Shown: positions 1 to 8,037 of the stretch, in pieces | Layout of the letters: every line of letters starts with the position of its first letter | Numbering within the stretch: the stretch's first letter is position 1 | NCBI GenBank assembly: GCA_030744095.1 | Contig: JASLRF010000415.1 | Coordinates: forward strand, 1-10,980 | Reading direction: 5' to 3' | DNA from: Pirellulaceae bacterium | Lineage (GTDB): Bacteria; Planctomycetota; Planctomycetia; Pirellulales; Pirellulaceae | DNA: 10,980 nt | Position numbers and translations under genes: made by a program | The notes under the pieces: model-generated | Database searches by the model: none | Told to the model about the DNA's origin: nothing | Seen by the model: only the letters and a program-made list of their open reading frames with translations

Positions 1-3
1 GTT

Positions 4-22
4 CCTTTCGCGGAGCGAAAGG
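4..22. repeat. Short perfect hairpin, probable dispersed palindromic repeat
   Basis: CCTTTCGC (4-11) and GCGAAAGG (15-22) are exact reverse complements around a three-base loop, GGA. The structure lies outside any gene, about 220 bases beyond the end of the oxoprolinase gene. There is no T-tract after it on either strand, so it is not a classical intrinsic terminator. From memory, very similar 'CTTTCGCGGAGCGAAAG' palindromes recur in planctomycete intergenic DNA. That makes a dispersed repeat the best reading, but only one copy is visible in this window. Confidence 0.5.
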
Positions 23-166
23 CGACTATCGGACAGTAATTCCTCGAACGATCCTAAGAAAGGCCCGGGGGACTGGCACACGGTGCGACCGTTGTTGTGT
101 GGCCGGTACTAGAGAGCTTGTATCAGGTTCTTCTTTACAAATGAGTCAAGATTTCAGCGACGGGCA

Positions 167-222
167 CCGACCGCAGGTTGGTCGGGGGGCGGGTCGATGC
201 AACCGAGCGATAGCTCGCATCG
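167..222. other. Two adjacent hairpins downstream of the oxoprolinase gene
   Basis: CCGACC (167-172) pairs with GGTCGG (180-185) around a seven-base loop. Next to it, CGATGC (195-200) pairs with GCATCG (217-222), enclosing GAGC (205-208) and GCTC (213-216) around a GATA loop, with a four-base bulge on one side. Both lie 19 to 76 bases past the stop codon of the minus-strand oxoprolinase gene. They could stop transcription or protect the 3' end of that mRNA. There is no run of U after them in the minus-strand transcript, so a standard rho-independent terminator is not supported. Nothing else coding was seen in positions 1-240. Confidence 0.3.
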
Positions 223-240
223 GTCCGAGCCACAGCCTCG

Positions 241-3200
241 CTAACCAATCGCCCCAAACCCGCCGCCGCCTGGTGTCTCGATCACCAGACGATCACCTTT
301 GTGCGCGGAAAATTGTGCGAGGTTGGCCAGCGTTTCTTTCGAACCGTCGTGACGCCTGAGCATATTGTTGCCCGGCGCGCCAGGTTGGCCCCCCTGACAG
401 CCGTACGGTGGATAAGGGCCTCGACGTTGCGACAATATCGAAACGGTCACGTCTCGCAGGAATTCAATTTCGCGCACCACGCCGTCGCCGCCGTGATGTT
501 CGCCGGCACCTCCCGAACCACGTCGCACGCCAAACCGCCACAGTCGAACGGGATACCGATGCTCGAGAACCTCTGGGTCGGTCAGACGCGTGTTTGTCAT
601 GTGGCTGTGAACGGCGTCTGCGCCATTGGCTGTGGCAGTTGCTCCGCTACCGCCGCAAATCGTCTCGTAATAGCCGAAACTATCGTCGCCAAATAGCAGG
701 TTGTTCATCGTGCCTTGGCTGGCGGCAGCGATGCCGAGTGCTCCGAGCAACACATCCACAACGCGTTGCGACGTTTCGACATTTCCGCCGGCAATTGCCG
801 GGCAGTGTTCGGGCTGACGATGCGCCGGCGGATTCAACAGGCACTCGGGCAATACGATCTCGATCGGTGCCAGGACGCCCTGGTTCAGCGGTATCTCTTC
901 GTCGATTAAAAGTCTCAGGCAATACATCACGGCCGCAGTGACGATCGCGCGATTCGCATTCAGGTTGCCAGTTAGCACTTTGCCCGTTCCGGCGAAGTCG
1001 ATCACCGCGCTGTCACCAGTGACTGTCAGGGCGACAACGATCGGTGAACCGTCATCCAAGTGGTCCTTGAACTCTCGCCTTCCGTCCGGTAAACGTCGCA
1101 GTGCCAGTCGCATCTTCTGTTCCGCGGCCGATTGCATGTACGTCATGTAGGCACGTGCGATGGGCCACGAGTAGCGATCGACCAACTTCTGCAGGTCGTT
1201 GGCCCCCTGACGGTTGGCGGCAATCTGCGCGGTGATGTCCGCCAGATTGTCGTCCACAGCGCGCGTTGGGTGTAAACCGGCTAGCAACAGCCGCCGCAAA
1301 TCGTCAAGCTGCGATGTTCCGGCGTCGAGAACTTTGAAGTTGCGGATCAGCACGCCCTCTTCGGCGAGATTTGTCGAAAACGGCGGCATTGAGCCGGGAG
1401 TAATGCCACCCAACTCGGCGTGATGCGCACGGCTCGCTGTGATGAAACGCAGTTGGCCGGTTGCCTGGTCGTGGACTGGAGTGATCACCGTGATGTCGGG
1501 CAGGTGGGACCCGCCGTGAAACGGATCATTGGTCACAAATACATCGCCTGCGTGCATTTCTGGATTGGCGGCGAGAACCTGTTTTACGGTTTCCGACATG
1601 GCACCGAGGTGAACGGGAATGTGCGGTGCGTTGACCACCAGATCTCCCGCACTGGTAAACAAAGCGCAGCTGAAGTCCAATCGCTCCTTGACGTTGACGC
1701 TGCTGGACGTGTTTCGCAGCGTGATTCCCATCTGTTGGGCGATGCCCGCGAAATGGTTGTTGAAAATCTCGAGCAGGATCGGGTCGGCTGGTTGCTCGAA
1801 ATCTACGTCGGCGACTTGGGTCTTGTTCACCCTTTCCGATGGCGCTGCGTCACGCTCGAATTGGCTCAGCAACATCTCGCCGCAGGACAATACTTCGGCG
1901 CACCAGGCAGGGTCAATCACGGTCGTGGCGACGGATTCCAACACAATGGCTGGCCCGACGATCCGATCGCCAGGCAACAATGTGTTGCGTTGATAGACCG
2001 AAGTCTCGCGGGGTACAGCGTCAAAGTAGACGGTTCGTGTGAATTCGGGCTCCGGGGTCCGGCACGCTGCACACGAATGCGTCGCTTCAATCTTCGCATC
2101 CGATCGACCGACGACCTCGATGCGCGCGGCCACGATTTCCAGATCGCGCCCCTGGTGTTCATATCCATAAAGACGGCAGTGCGCGGCGGCAAACGCGGCT
2201 GCATAGGTTCCCTCTGCCGGAGACACAATTGGCAGGAACGCATCGGTGCCTTGGTAGCGCATATCGAGCGAACAGGTCAATTCGATGCGGTCATCAGTAA
2301 CTCCTTCGTGTTGAATCTCCTGCCCCGCATCGCTTGCCATCTGGTCGAACAGATCGTCGAGATCCCGAATCGCCTGTTCCGAATAAGCCTGATACAAGCC
2401 GACAGTTCGATGCCGTTTCACGTCGGCCATCCCCGCGCCCAACGCACTTAGGATGCCGGCGTCCGGGTGATTCAGAATCTGACGGATGCCAAGGTCCAGA
2501 GCGATCGCGCAGGCGTGCTGCGGTGCCGCGCCGCCAAAGGCCACCAACACGTATTCGCTTGGATCGTAGCCTTTGGCGATCGAAATCGAACGAATCGCTT
2601 GACTCATATTCGCGTTGGCCACACACAGTAGTCCATTGGCTAATTCGATGGGATTCAGCGTCTGTCCCGTGGCCCGAAAAACGATATCGCATAATTCGTC
2701 GAGCTTGCTGCGCGCGGCGTCGATGTCCGGCGGAAACGGAAAACTGTCAGGTACGATCTTGCCCAAGATCAGGTTGAGATCGGTGACCGCTAGTGGACCA
2801 CCGCGACCGTAACAGGCTGGCCCGGGATCAGCGCCTGCGCTCTGAGGACCGACACATAGCTTGACGCCGTCGAACCAGCAGACCGAACCGCCACCTGCCG
2901 CGACAGTTTCAATGGCCAACGTAGGCGCAACGATGTTGACACCTGCCTTCTGGGTTTCAAATTCCAATTCGAAAGTGCCGTCAAACCGGGAGACGTCGGT
3001 GCTGGTGCCTCCCATGTCGAAACCAATTGCACGTTCAAAACCGGCCGCCTGAGCCACGCGAGAGAATCCGACCACGCCGCCCGCTGGACCAGACAGGATA
3101 CTGTCTTTTCCTGAAAACCTGCTCGGATCCACCAAGCCACCGGCCGACGTCAGTAGTCGCACTGCGCTACCTGCGCCAAGCGAGCCTTGTAGCCGCTCGC

Positions 3201-4149
3201 CGTAGGCCTGCAAGACGGGGTTTAGATACGCATCCACGACCGTTGTGTTGCCTCGCGAAACCATTTTGATCAATGGCGAGACCTGGCACGAGCGGCTGAT
3301 TTCGTCGAACCCCATCTCTCTCGCGATCCGCTCGACCAGCACCTCATGCCGATCGTCGCGGTATGCATTGAGAAGACAGATCGCCAGCGATGTGATTCCC
3401 GCGGCCTGCATTGATTCGAGAGCATCTCGGATTTGCGCTTCCGCGGGTTCGATCAGCACTCGGCCATCTGACGAAATGCGCTCTTGAATCTCGACGGTCT
3501 GAGCGAACAGTGGCGTCGGTTTCGTGATAGCCAGCTCGAACAGCATGGGACGGTCCTGGTAGCCGATCGTGAGAAAATCTCCCAGTCCGACCGTTGTCAC
3601 AAGCCCGGTTCTTGCTCCGCTACGCGTCAGCAGCGCATTGGTGCCACGCGTCGTTCCCAGTCGCAAACTGACGGCCGGGATCGGTTGGTCGCGCGGAAGT
3701 TCGAGGATGCGACGAATAGCCAAGATCGGCGCTTCCTCGTCAGTGATCAATTCGAACAGGTCGCCGGAAGCTGGGGCTCGGTCCAACGGCGTCGCGAGTT
3801 CCAGGTGTCCTTCGTCCCGAAACGAGGCAGCGACGACGACTTCTGCCTGCGTGCGACCATCTGCGTCCAAATGTCTGAGACGATAGCCTCGCCAGAAATC
3901 GTTCGGCTCGCGCCGATCCATCATTACGCGATACCGCGTGGAACCGTCGCCCGCCGTCAATTTGGTGACTGCCGAACTGAGCAACTTCAGTCGGCGTAAC
4001 CGCCGGCGCAGAGCTTCTTCATCGGGCGCCCCGTCATTGAGACCTCTGTCCTTGGGATCCTGCGCGATGCAGTCCGTAAAGGTGCCACCCACATCGATCC
4101 AGAATTGCCAACCTGGCTCAGCCGCCAACCGCTTCACCTTTGCCACCAA
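241..4149 (-). CDS. 5-oxoprolinase / hydantoinase family protein, A and B domains fused (HyuA-HyuB)
   Basis: This cytoplasmic protein of about 1300 residues has the full length and order of the ATP-dependent 5-oxoprolinase type, in which a HyuA-like half is fused to a HyuB-like half. Such enzymes open 5-oxoproline (or hydantoins in relatives) using ATP. The N-terminal nucleotide-binding signature '[10 protein letters not shown]' is at residues 18-27. The second actin-like phosphate motif '[11 protein letters not shown]' is at 376-386, preceded by 'LSGPAGGV' at 352-359. The '[15 protein letters not shown]' segment is at 438-452. The HyuB half runs from about 787 to the end, with '[13 protein letters not shown]' at 873-885, '[13 protein letters not shown]' at 1121-1133 and a glycine-rich tail. 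It seems intact. No ATG is available at the 5' end. Possible starts are TTG 4149, GTG 4146, GTG 4137 and TTG 4128, the last with AAAGG eight bases upstream. All of them overlap the upstream propeller gene. Family assignment is firm, but substrate (5-oxoproline or another lactam) cannot be settled from sequence. Confidence 0.95.
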   Translation of the reverse strand: MVAKVKRLAAEPGWQFWIDVGGTFTDCIAQDPKDRGLNDGAPDEEALRRRLRRLKLLSSAVTKLTAGDGSTRYRVMMDRREPNDFWRGYRLRHLDADGRTQAEVVVAASFRDEGHLELATPLDRAPASGDLFELITDEEAPILAIRRILELPRDQPIPAVSLRLGTTRGTNALLTRSGARTGLVTTVGLGDFLTIGYQDRPMLFELAITKPTPLFAQTVEIQERISSDGRVLIEPAEAQIRDALESMQAAGITSLAICLLNAYRDDRHEVLVERIAREMGFDEISRSCQVSPLIKMVSRGNTTVVDAYLNPVLQAYGERLQGSLGAGSAVRLLTSAGGLVDPSRFSGKDSILSGPAGGVVGFSRVAQAAGFERAIGFDMGGTSTDVSRFDGTFELEFETQKAGVNIVAPTLAIETVAAGGGSVCWFDGVKLCVGPQSAGADPGPACYGRGGPLAVTDLNLILGKIVPDSFPFPPDIDAARSKLDELCDIVFRATGQTLNPIELANGLLCVANANMSQAIRSISIAKGYDPSEYVLVAFGGAAPQHACAIALDLGIRQILNHPDAGILSALGAGMADVKRHRTVGLYQAYSEQAIRDLDDLFDQMASDAGQEIQHEGVTDDRIELTCSLDMRYQGTDAFLPIVSPAEGTYAAAFAAAHCRLYGYEHQGRDLEIVAARIEVVGRSDAKIEATHSCAACRTPEPEFTRTVYFDAVPRETSVYQRNTLLPGDRIVGPAIVLESVATTVIDPAWCAEVLSCGEMLLSQFERDAAPSERVNKTQVADVDFEQPADPILLEIFNNHFAGIAQQMGITLRNTSSSVNVKERLDFSCALFTSAGDLVVNAPHIPVHLGAMSETVKQVLAANPEMHAGDVFVTNDPFHGGSHLPDITVITPVHDQATGQLRFITASRAHHAELGGITPGSMPPFSTNLAEEGVLIRNFKVLDAGTSQLDDLRRLLLAGLHPTRAVDDNLADITAQIAANRQGANDLQKLVDRYSWPIARAYMTYMQSAAEQKMRLALRRLPDGRREFKDHLDDGSPIVVALTVTGDSAVIDFAGTGKVLTGNLNANRAIVTAAVMYCLRLLIDEEIPLNQGVLAPIEIVLPECLLNPPAHRQPEHCPAIAGGNVETSQRVVDVLLGALGIAAASQGTMNNLLFGDDSFGYYETICGGSGATATANGADAVHSHMTNTRLTDPEVLEHRYPVRLWRFGVRRGSGGAGEHHGGDGVVREIEFLRDVTVSILSQRRGPYPPYGCQGGQPGAPGNNMLRRHDGSKETLANLAQFSAHKGDRLVIETPGGGGFGAIG

Positions 4150-5407
4150 CCGAAATCAGGTGCGAATAGGTTCGCAGGAACATGCGACCGCCGGAAACTG
4201 CCGGCACCGAGCGACTGGGTTCGCCGAGCGGATTCTTGCCGAGCACACGGAGTTCATCCGTGTCGGCCGCGATGACCCACACGACACCGTCTTCGTCCGT
4301 GCAGTAAATACGATCCTGCACAAGGATGGGCGAACAGAAAAACGTTGCGCCCGTCCGCTCACACCAACGAATCTCGCCCGATGTCGCGTCGACGCACGAA
4401 GCGAAACCGCGATCGTACAACATGAATACACTGTCGCCCTTGGCGAGCATCGACGGAACGTATGGTGCCTTGAACTCGCTGCTGTTCTTTAACTGATAAA
4501 CCACTTCTGCTTGCTTGCCGGGTTTGATCGCCGCGACATAATTGTTCGCAAAGGCGCCTGAACCGGTGCTACCGAAAATGTGTCCGCCCGCGTAAATCGG
4601 CGAGCCAACCGTTCGCATGGAGAACACGCCTTCGACGGACCAGTTCTTCTTGCCTGTTTTGGGGTCCAGGCTAAAGACGCCATTGCCGGTGCTGATGCAG
4701 ACCAATTCGATCGGCCCGTCTGCGGGTTCATACAGGAACGGCACTGAATAGCAAACATTGATGCTGACCAACGGGGTTCGCCAAATTTCTTTCCCAGTTC
4801 GCCGATCAAACGCCATCATCGCGCTGTCGCCAGGCGCAACCCCAGGATCGAGTCGGGCCGCCTGTTGTGAGTTGTGCAGAATCACCATGTCTTCGAAAAG
4901 AATCGGCGACGTGCCGAACCCATGCTGGCTGACCCAGCGGCCCAGGTCGAGACTCCAGACTTCGCTTCCCTGGTGGTCAAAGGCCTTCAGCGTCGTCTCT
5001 TTCGGCGTCGACCAACCGACATACACATGATCGGCATCGACAGCCGGTGTGCTGGACGCGAAGCTACTCAGCACGTGCAAATGATGGGTTGTCGATTTGT
5101 ACTTGCGCTGCCAAAGCTGCTTACCGTTGGTAGCGTCGTAGCAGAGCATGTAGCGCGTGGCGTCTTGTGGGTCGGCGCTCAACACGAAGACTTTGTCGCC
5201 CCAAACGACAGGAGACGAATGACCCGAGCCGCCGGGCAGTTTGACTTTCCAGTTGTAATCCTGTTCCGTCCAGGTCGTGGGGATCGTCCGTGCCTGGCTG
5301 ATACCGGTGCCATTGGGACCGCGAAAACGAGTCCATTCTTGCGCGAACGTCGAAGTCGTCGCAATCAACGACGCTACGAGACAGGAGGAGACAACAATCG
5401 ATCGCAT
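4118..5407 (-). CDS. Secreted PQQ-like beta-propeller repeat protein
   Basis: This 429-residue protein has an N-terminal Sec signal peptide: a short basic start, a hydrophobic core at about residues 4-20, and a likely cut near 'TFAQ-E' (22-24). The mature N-terminus carries 'WTRFRGPNGTGIS' (25-37), a signature I associate with planctomycete PQQ-like propeller proteins. Blades are marked by repeated strand-turn motifs of the form D-x-x-T/S-G-x-x-x-W: 'DATNGKQLW' (91-99), 'DRRTGKEIW' (201-209), 'DPKTGKKNW' (248-256) and 'DATSGEIRW' (340-348). No heme site or other catalytic domain is seen, so a binding or scaffold role outside the cytoplasm is more likely than a PQQ dehydrogenase. The ATG at 5407 has AGGAA at 5415-5419, seven bases upstream. 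Its TGA (4118-4120) lies inside the start of the oxoprolinase gene, so the two are probably cotranscribed. Ligand and partner are unknown. Confidence 0.92.
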   Translation of the reverse strand: MRSIVVSSCLVASLIATTSTFAQEWTRFRGPNGTGISQARTIPTTWTEQDYNWKVKLPGGSGHSSPVVWGDKVFVLSADPQDATRYMLCYDATNGKQLWQRKYKSTTHHLHVLSSFASSTPAVDADHVYVGWSTPKETTLKAFDHQGSEVWSLDLGRWVSQHGFGTSPILFEDMVILHNSQQAARLDPGVAPGDSAMMAFDRRTGKEIWRTPLVSINVCYSVPFLYEPADGPIELVCISTGNGVFSLDPKTGKKNWSVEGVFSMRTVGSPIYAGGHIFGSTGSGAFANNYVAAIKPGKQAEVVYQLKNSSEFKAPYVPSMLAKGDSVFMLYDRGFASCVDATSGEIRWCERTGATFFCSPILVQDRIYCTDEDGVVWVIAADTDELRVLGKNPLGEPSRSVPAVSGGRMFLRTYSHLISVGGKGEAVGG

Positions 5408-5491
5408 GGTTTGGTTCCTGGTGGGGCGTGGAGGGAGGTTCGCAACGGTAAAGACCGGCCTCTAAAATCGTAACCAACAGATCTGCCAGAT

Positions 5492-5517
5492 GCCAGAGCC
5501 AGCAAAGAGGTTCTGGC
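5492..5517 (-). other. Hairpin in the leader region of the propeller gene
   Basis: GCCAGAGCC (5492-5500) and GGTTCTGGC (5509-5517) form a nine-pair stem with one G-T type pair and an eight-base loop. It lies 85 bases upstream of the ATG of the minus-strand propeller gene, in the 277-base divergent gap 5408-5684. It may be part of the 5' untranslated leader or an operator-like dyad, but nothing shows which. I found no convincing -35/-10 pair for either divergent gene in this gap, and the small open frames crossing it lack ribosome binding sites. Confidence 0.35.
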
Positions 5518-5684
5518 CTGGTGGTCATCGGGTAGCACGTCGCACACTCGCTCAGTCATGACTTGAATTTACGGTTTGTTGGCCCGATGATGCACGACAG
5601 AAATTCGGTTTGATCCGGCAATACGGGCCTCGGTTCGTAGCCTCAGCTTCCAGTTCGCCTCGAATCGGCTAAGGAGCCCGTCTC

Positions 5685-6482
5685 ATGGCAAGCATTTTCA
5701 ACGTCTGGATATGGCTGGCAATTCCGATCGGTTTGGCGGCCCTGATCTACGGCGGTGGGCCGCTACTGATCTTGCTGATATTCAAGAATGAAGCCCAGCC
5801 GACGTTGCAGCCGTTTGAACCCAGTGATCAATCCTTGCCCCTGCTAGTCCGCGAGCATTTCAAGAACGCTTGTGACGAACTTATGCCGCTGGGGTTCGAA
5901 TACATCGCCGGTATGCGTCTACCGCAAATGACCGACAATGTGATGGCGATCATGATCATGCTTGTGAACCGATCGGCAGGCGATGCGGCGGCGGCGATTT
6001 CGATTTACGCAAAGTCTGACGAGGTGTGGGACTTGCAGACCAGTTACGTCGAATACTCAACTTCGTTTCGATCGGGCGTTACGGTCAACACGCAGAATTC
6101 AACGGCGATAAGCGCATTTCCCCCACTGGCAGAATGTAAGAACTATCGATTCTCTTCGATCCGCGATGCACGGCAATTGTATCAGGTCCACGAGCGGTTG
6201 CTTTCGGAACAAAACGCCAGCCCGAAACTCATGCGTCTTGACGAGGAGTACGACGGCGATGCAGTGGCGTTCGTTCGTGCGGTGTTGCATCGCGAGATGG
6301 TTGGGGCGGCCAGCGATGGCTATCTCTATCTGACCGCGGACTCGAAGTACTTTCGCGCCACGCTGAAGGGTGCCTACTTGATGACCTGGCAGGAGCTGTG
6401 TCCGATAAAGCAGATTCGCCGCTCGTCGCGCGATCGCCAGGCTCGACAACAGCTCGTGGAATTGGGCTTTCCCAGCAAATAA
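5685..6482 (+). CDS. Membrane-anchored protein of unknown function
   Basis: This 265-residue protein is not assigned to a named family. It begins with one long hydrophobic stretch (about residues 7-33, rich in Ile, Leu, Ala and Gly, with a 'GGGP' kink) followed by charged residues, so it should be anchored in the membrane by its N-terminus. The remaining 230 or so residues form a soluble domain of mixed alpha/beta character with no signal cleavage site, no cysteine pairs of note and no enzyme motif that I recognise. The middle, around 'STSFRSGVTVNTQNST' (125-140), and the later 'IRDARQLYQVHERLL' (159-173) resemble, from memory, conserved hypothetical proteins of planctomycetes. The start is well supported: AAGGAG at 5671-5676 is eight bases before the ATG. 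It stands alone, divergent from the propeller gene and convergent with the PilZ-like gene. Confidence 0.85.
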   Translation: MASIFNVWIWLAIPIGLAALIYGGGPLLILLIFKNEAQPTLQPFEPSDQSLPLLVREHFKNACDELMPLGFEYIAGMRLPQMTDNVMAIMIMLVNRSAGDAAAAISIYAKSDEVWDLQTSYVEYSTSFRSGVTVNTQNSTAISAFPPLAECKNYRFSSIRDARQLYQVHERLLSEQNASPKLMRLDEEYDGDAVAFVRAVLHREMVGAASDGYLYLTADSKYFRATLKGAYLMTWQELCPIKQIRRSSRDRQARQQLVELGFPSK

Positions 6483-6550
6483 CCGCCCGCGGCGTCGGCA
6501 TTCAATCCGTTGTTGTGGAATCCCTTGCCTCTTCGTCCCATGACGAATTG

Positions 6551-6880
6551 TCATGTGTGCCATTGGTCGAATTCGCAACGCACCTCGTACGGCGCCGACG
6601 CTTCCTGGTCCATCTGTTTCCTACAGGCAACGACACGGGCTGAAACGAGGGCTGGCGAACAGTCATCACCGAGCGCCACCATGAGTCGATCCGATGCGGG
6701 CCACTCTGACGTCTCAAAGGAGATCCCCGCGTGCGAAAGATTGAATCCGTCTACGGATTCGAACGACTGCCGATCCGGCGGGGTCTGACCATCGAAACTG
6801 GCGATGCCAAGCGAGCCGGCAAAAGGGACTCGCGGAGAATCCGCTACCTCCGATTCAGAACTCAATTCAGAATCCAGCAT
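6551..6880 (-). CDS. Small PilZ-domain-like protein with incomplete RxxxR motif
   Basis: This 109-residue cytoplasmic protein has a Ser/Glu/Asp-rich N-terminus (residues 1-15) followed by a PilZ-like core. PilZ domains bind cyclic di-GMP through an RxxxR motif and a D/N-x-S-x-x-G motif. The second motif is present as N47-L-S-H-A-G52, followed by 'ISF' as is usual. The end of the domain fits as well, with 'VSARVVACR' (79-87) and 'PYEVRCEF' (97-104) as the closing strands. Where RxxxR is expected there is only R17, in 'SPRVPF'; the first Arg position is A13. The protein may therefore bind the nucleotide weakly or not at all. The ATG at 6880 has GGAG eight bases upstream, and an in-frame stop at 6920-6922 closes off a longer start. 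The gene is monocistronic, convergent with 5685-6482 and divergent from 7101-8000. The PilZ call rests on motif pattern only. Confidence 0.65.
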   Translation of the reverse strand: MLDSELSSESEVADSPRVPFAGSLGIASFDGQTPPDRQSFESVDGFNLSHAGISFETSEWPASDRLMVALGDDCSPALVSARVVACRKQMDQEASAPYEVRCEFDQWHT

Positions 6881-7100
6881 ACTGTCATCTCCGACCTGGG
6901 CGCACAGTCTTTCTACGTTTCATGGGCTCTCTTCGTTACATAGGTTGCAAACAGTGTTGGGGCCAGCGATCGACGCCCATCGGTCGACGAGCAGCGCGTG
7001 GTATTACCGCCTGTTTGGATTACAATGCCTCTCAGTCCCACGAATCAGCTCGTGCGGCTAGGATGTAAGACTTTCGTAGTGCCTTTCGGGAGAGAGTGTG

Positions 7101-8000
7101 ATGGTTCAGCGCCTTGTCTTTTTGAGTTTGTGGCTCGTGATCACTGGGAGCATTCACGCGGACGAGACGTTGTTCGTGGCGACGCCTGTGACGCAACCGC
7201 TCGAGTTTACCGCGGGGATCGAAGGCCCAGCCTGTGATGCCGCTGGAGATATCTTCGCAGTCAACTTCGCCAAGCAGCAGACGATTGGACGCGTTTCACC
7301 TGATGGAAACGGAGAGGTCTTCGCTCGTCTGCCGGGCGCAAGTACCGGAAATGGGATCCGGTTCAACCGCGCTGGCGTGATGTTCATTGCCGACTACGTG
7401 AACCATAACATTCTGGCGATTGACCCTGGCAGTCGAAAGACGCGTGTCTTCGCGCATCACGACGAGATGAATCAGCCCAATGATCTGGCCATCGGGCCCG
7501 ACGCCACGCTGTACGCCAGCGATCCAAACTGGGGCAACGGCACCGGACAACTGTGGCGGATTGGCACCGACGGTAAGGTGGCGCGTTTAGCCGTGGAGAT
7601 GGGCACCACAAACGGCATCGAAGTCAGTCCCGACGGCAAGATTCTTTACGTCAACGAAAGCAAACAGCGAAATGTCTGGGCGTTCGATATCACGGATCAA
7701 GGATCGTTGGCCAAGAAGCGTCTGATCAAACGCTTTCCCGACCACGGTTTTGATGGGATGCGATGCGACGTCGACGGTAACTTGTATATTACGCGTTACG
7801 GCAAAGGGACGGTTGCCGTAATGAGCCCATCGGGCAAAGTACTGCGTGAGATTGCTGTCTTGGGTGCCAAACCGAGCAACCTCTGTTTTGGCGGCCCCGA
7901 CGGACGCACTGTTTACGTGACCGAAGTCGAACATACTCGGCTGGTCAAGTTTCGTGTCGACCGGCCAGGTTTGGCGTGGAAACGCTGGCAGGAAAAGTAG
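7101..8000 (+). CDS. Secreted SMP-30/gluconolactonase-like beta-propeller protein
   Basis: This 299-residue protein belongs to the SMP-30/gluconolactonase/LRE-like six-bladed propeller group, whose enzymes hydrolyse sugar lactones using one divalent metal. The metal and substrate positions of the family can be matched: E41 in 'GIEGPACD', N127 in 'QPNDLAIGPD', N171 in 'TTNGIEVSPDG' and D218 in 'GFDGMRCDVDGN'. These correspond to Glu18, Asn103, Asn154 and Asp204 of human SMP30, so the active site seems complete. A Sec signal peptide covers residues 1-20, with a predicted cut after 'SIHA', placing the enzyme outside the cytoplasmic membrane. I chose ATG 7101 because GGGAG (7088-7092) lies eight bases before it; the GTG at 7098 directly before it is a poorer choice. 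The true substrate is unknown, and family members range from gluconolactonases to strictosidine-synthase-like proteins. It has its own promoter region (6881-7100) and ends 37 bases from the convergent fusion gene. Confidence 0.9.
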   Translation: MVQRLVFLSLWLVITGSIHADETLFVATPVTQPLEFTAGIEGPACDAAGDIFAVNFAKQQTIGRVSPDGNGEVFARLPGASTGNGIRFNRAGVMFIADYVNHNILAIDPGSRKTRVFAHHDEMNQPNDLAIGPDATLYASDPNWGNGTGQLWRIGTDGKVARLAVEMGTTNGIEVSPDGKILYVNESKQRNVWAFDITDQGSLAKKRLIKRFPDHGFDGMRCDVDGNLYITRYGKGTVAVMSPSGKVLREIAVLGAKPSNLCFGGPDGRTVYVTEVEHTRLVKFRVDRPGLAWKRWQEK

Positions 8001-8037
8001 ACCTTGGACAGACGCATCAACGACAATCCGCAGCAGG

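Noticed and set aside
99..359. Plus-strand open frame of 86 codons at the left end
   Set aside because: Its 3' half is antisense to the end of the oxoprolinase gene and its 5' half crosses two hairpins. No ribosome binding site or domain is seen.
1420..2451. Long plus-strand open frame of 343 codons
   Set aside because: It lies entirely antisense inside the well-supported oxoprolinase gene, and its product has no recognisable family or composition typical of a real protein.
241..5407. A glutathione-cycle gene cluster around the oxoprolinase
   Set aside because: No gamma-glutamyl-transferase, glutathione synthetase or transporter gene is present. The only partner is a secreted propeller protein.
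5374..5559. Minus-strand open frame of 61 codons in the divergent gap, starting with ATG
   Set aside because: There is no ribosome binding site, it overlaps the start of the propeller gene out of frame, and its product shows no domain.
7021..7026. TACAAT as a -10 box for the SMP-30-like gene
   Set aside because: The hexamer is close to consensus, but no -35-like sequence is found at 16-18 bases before it, so the promoter cannot be supported.
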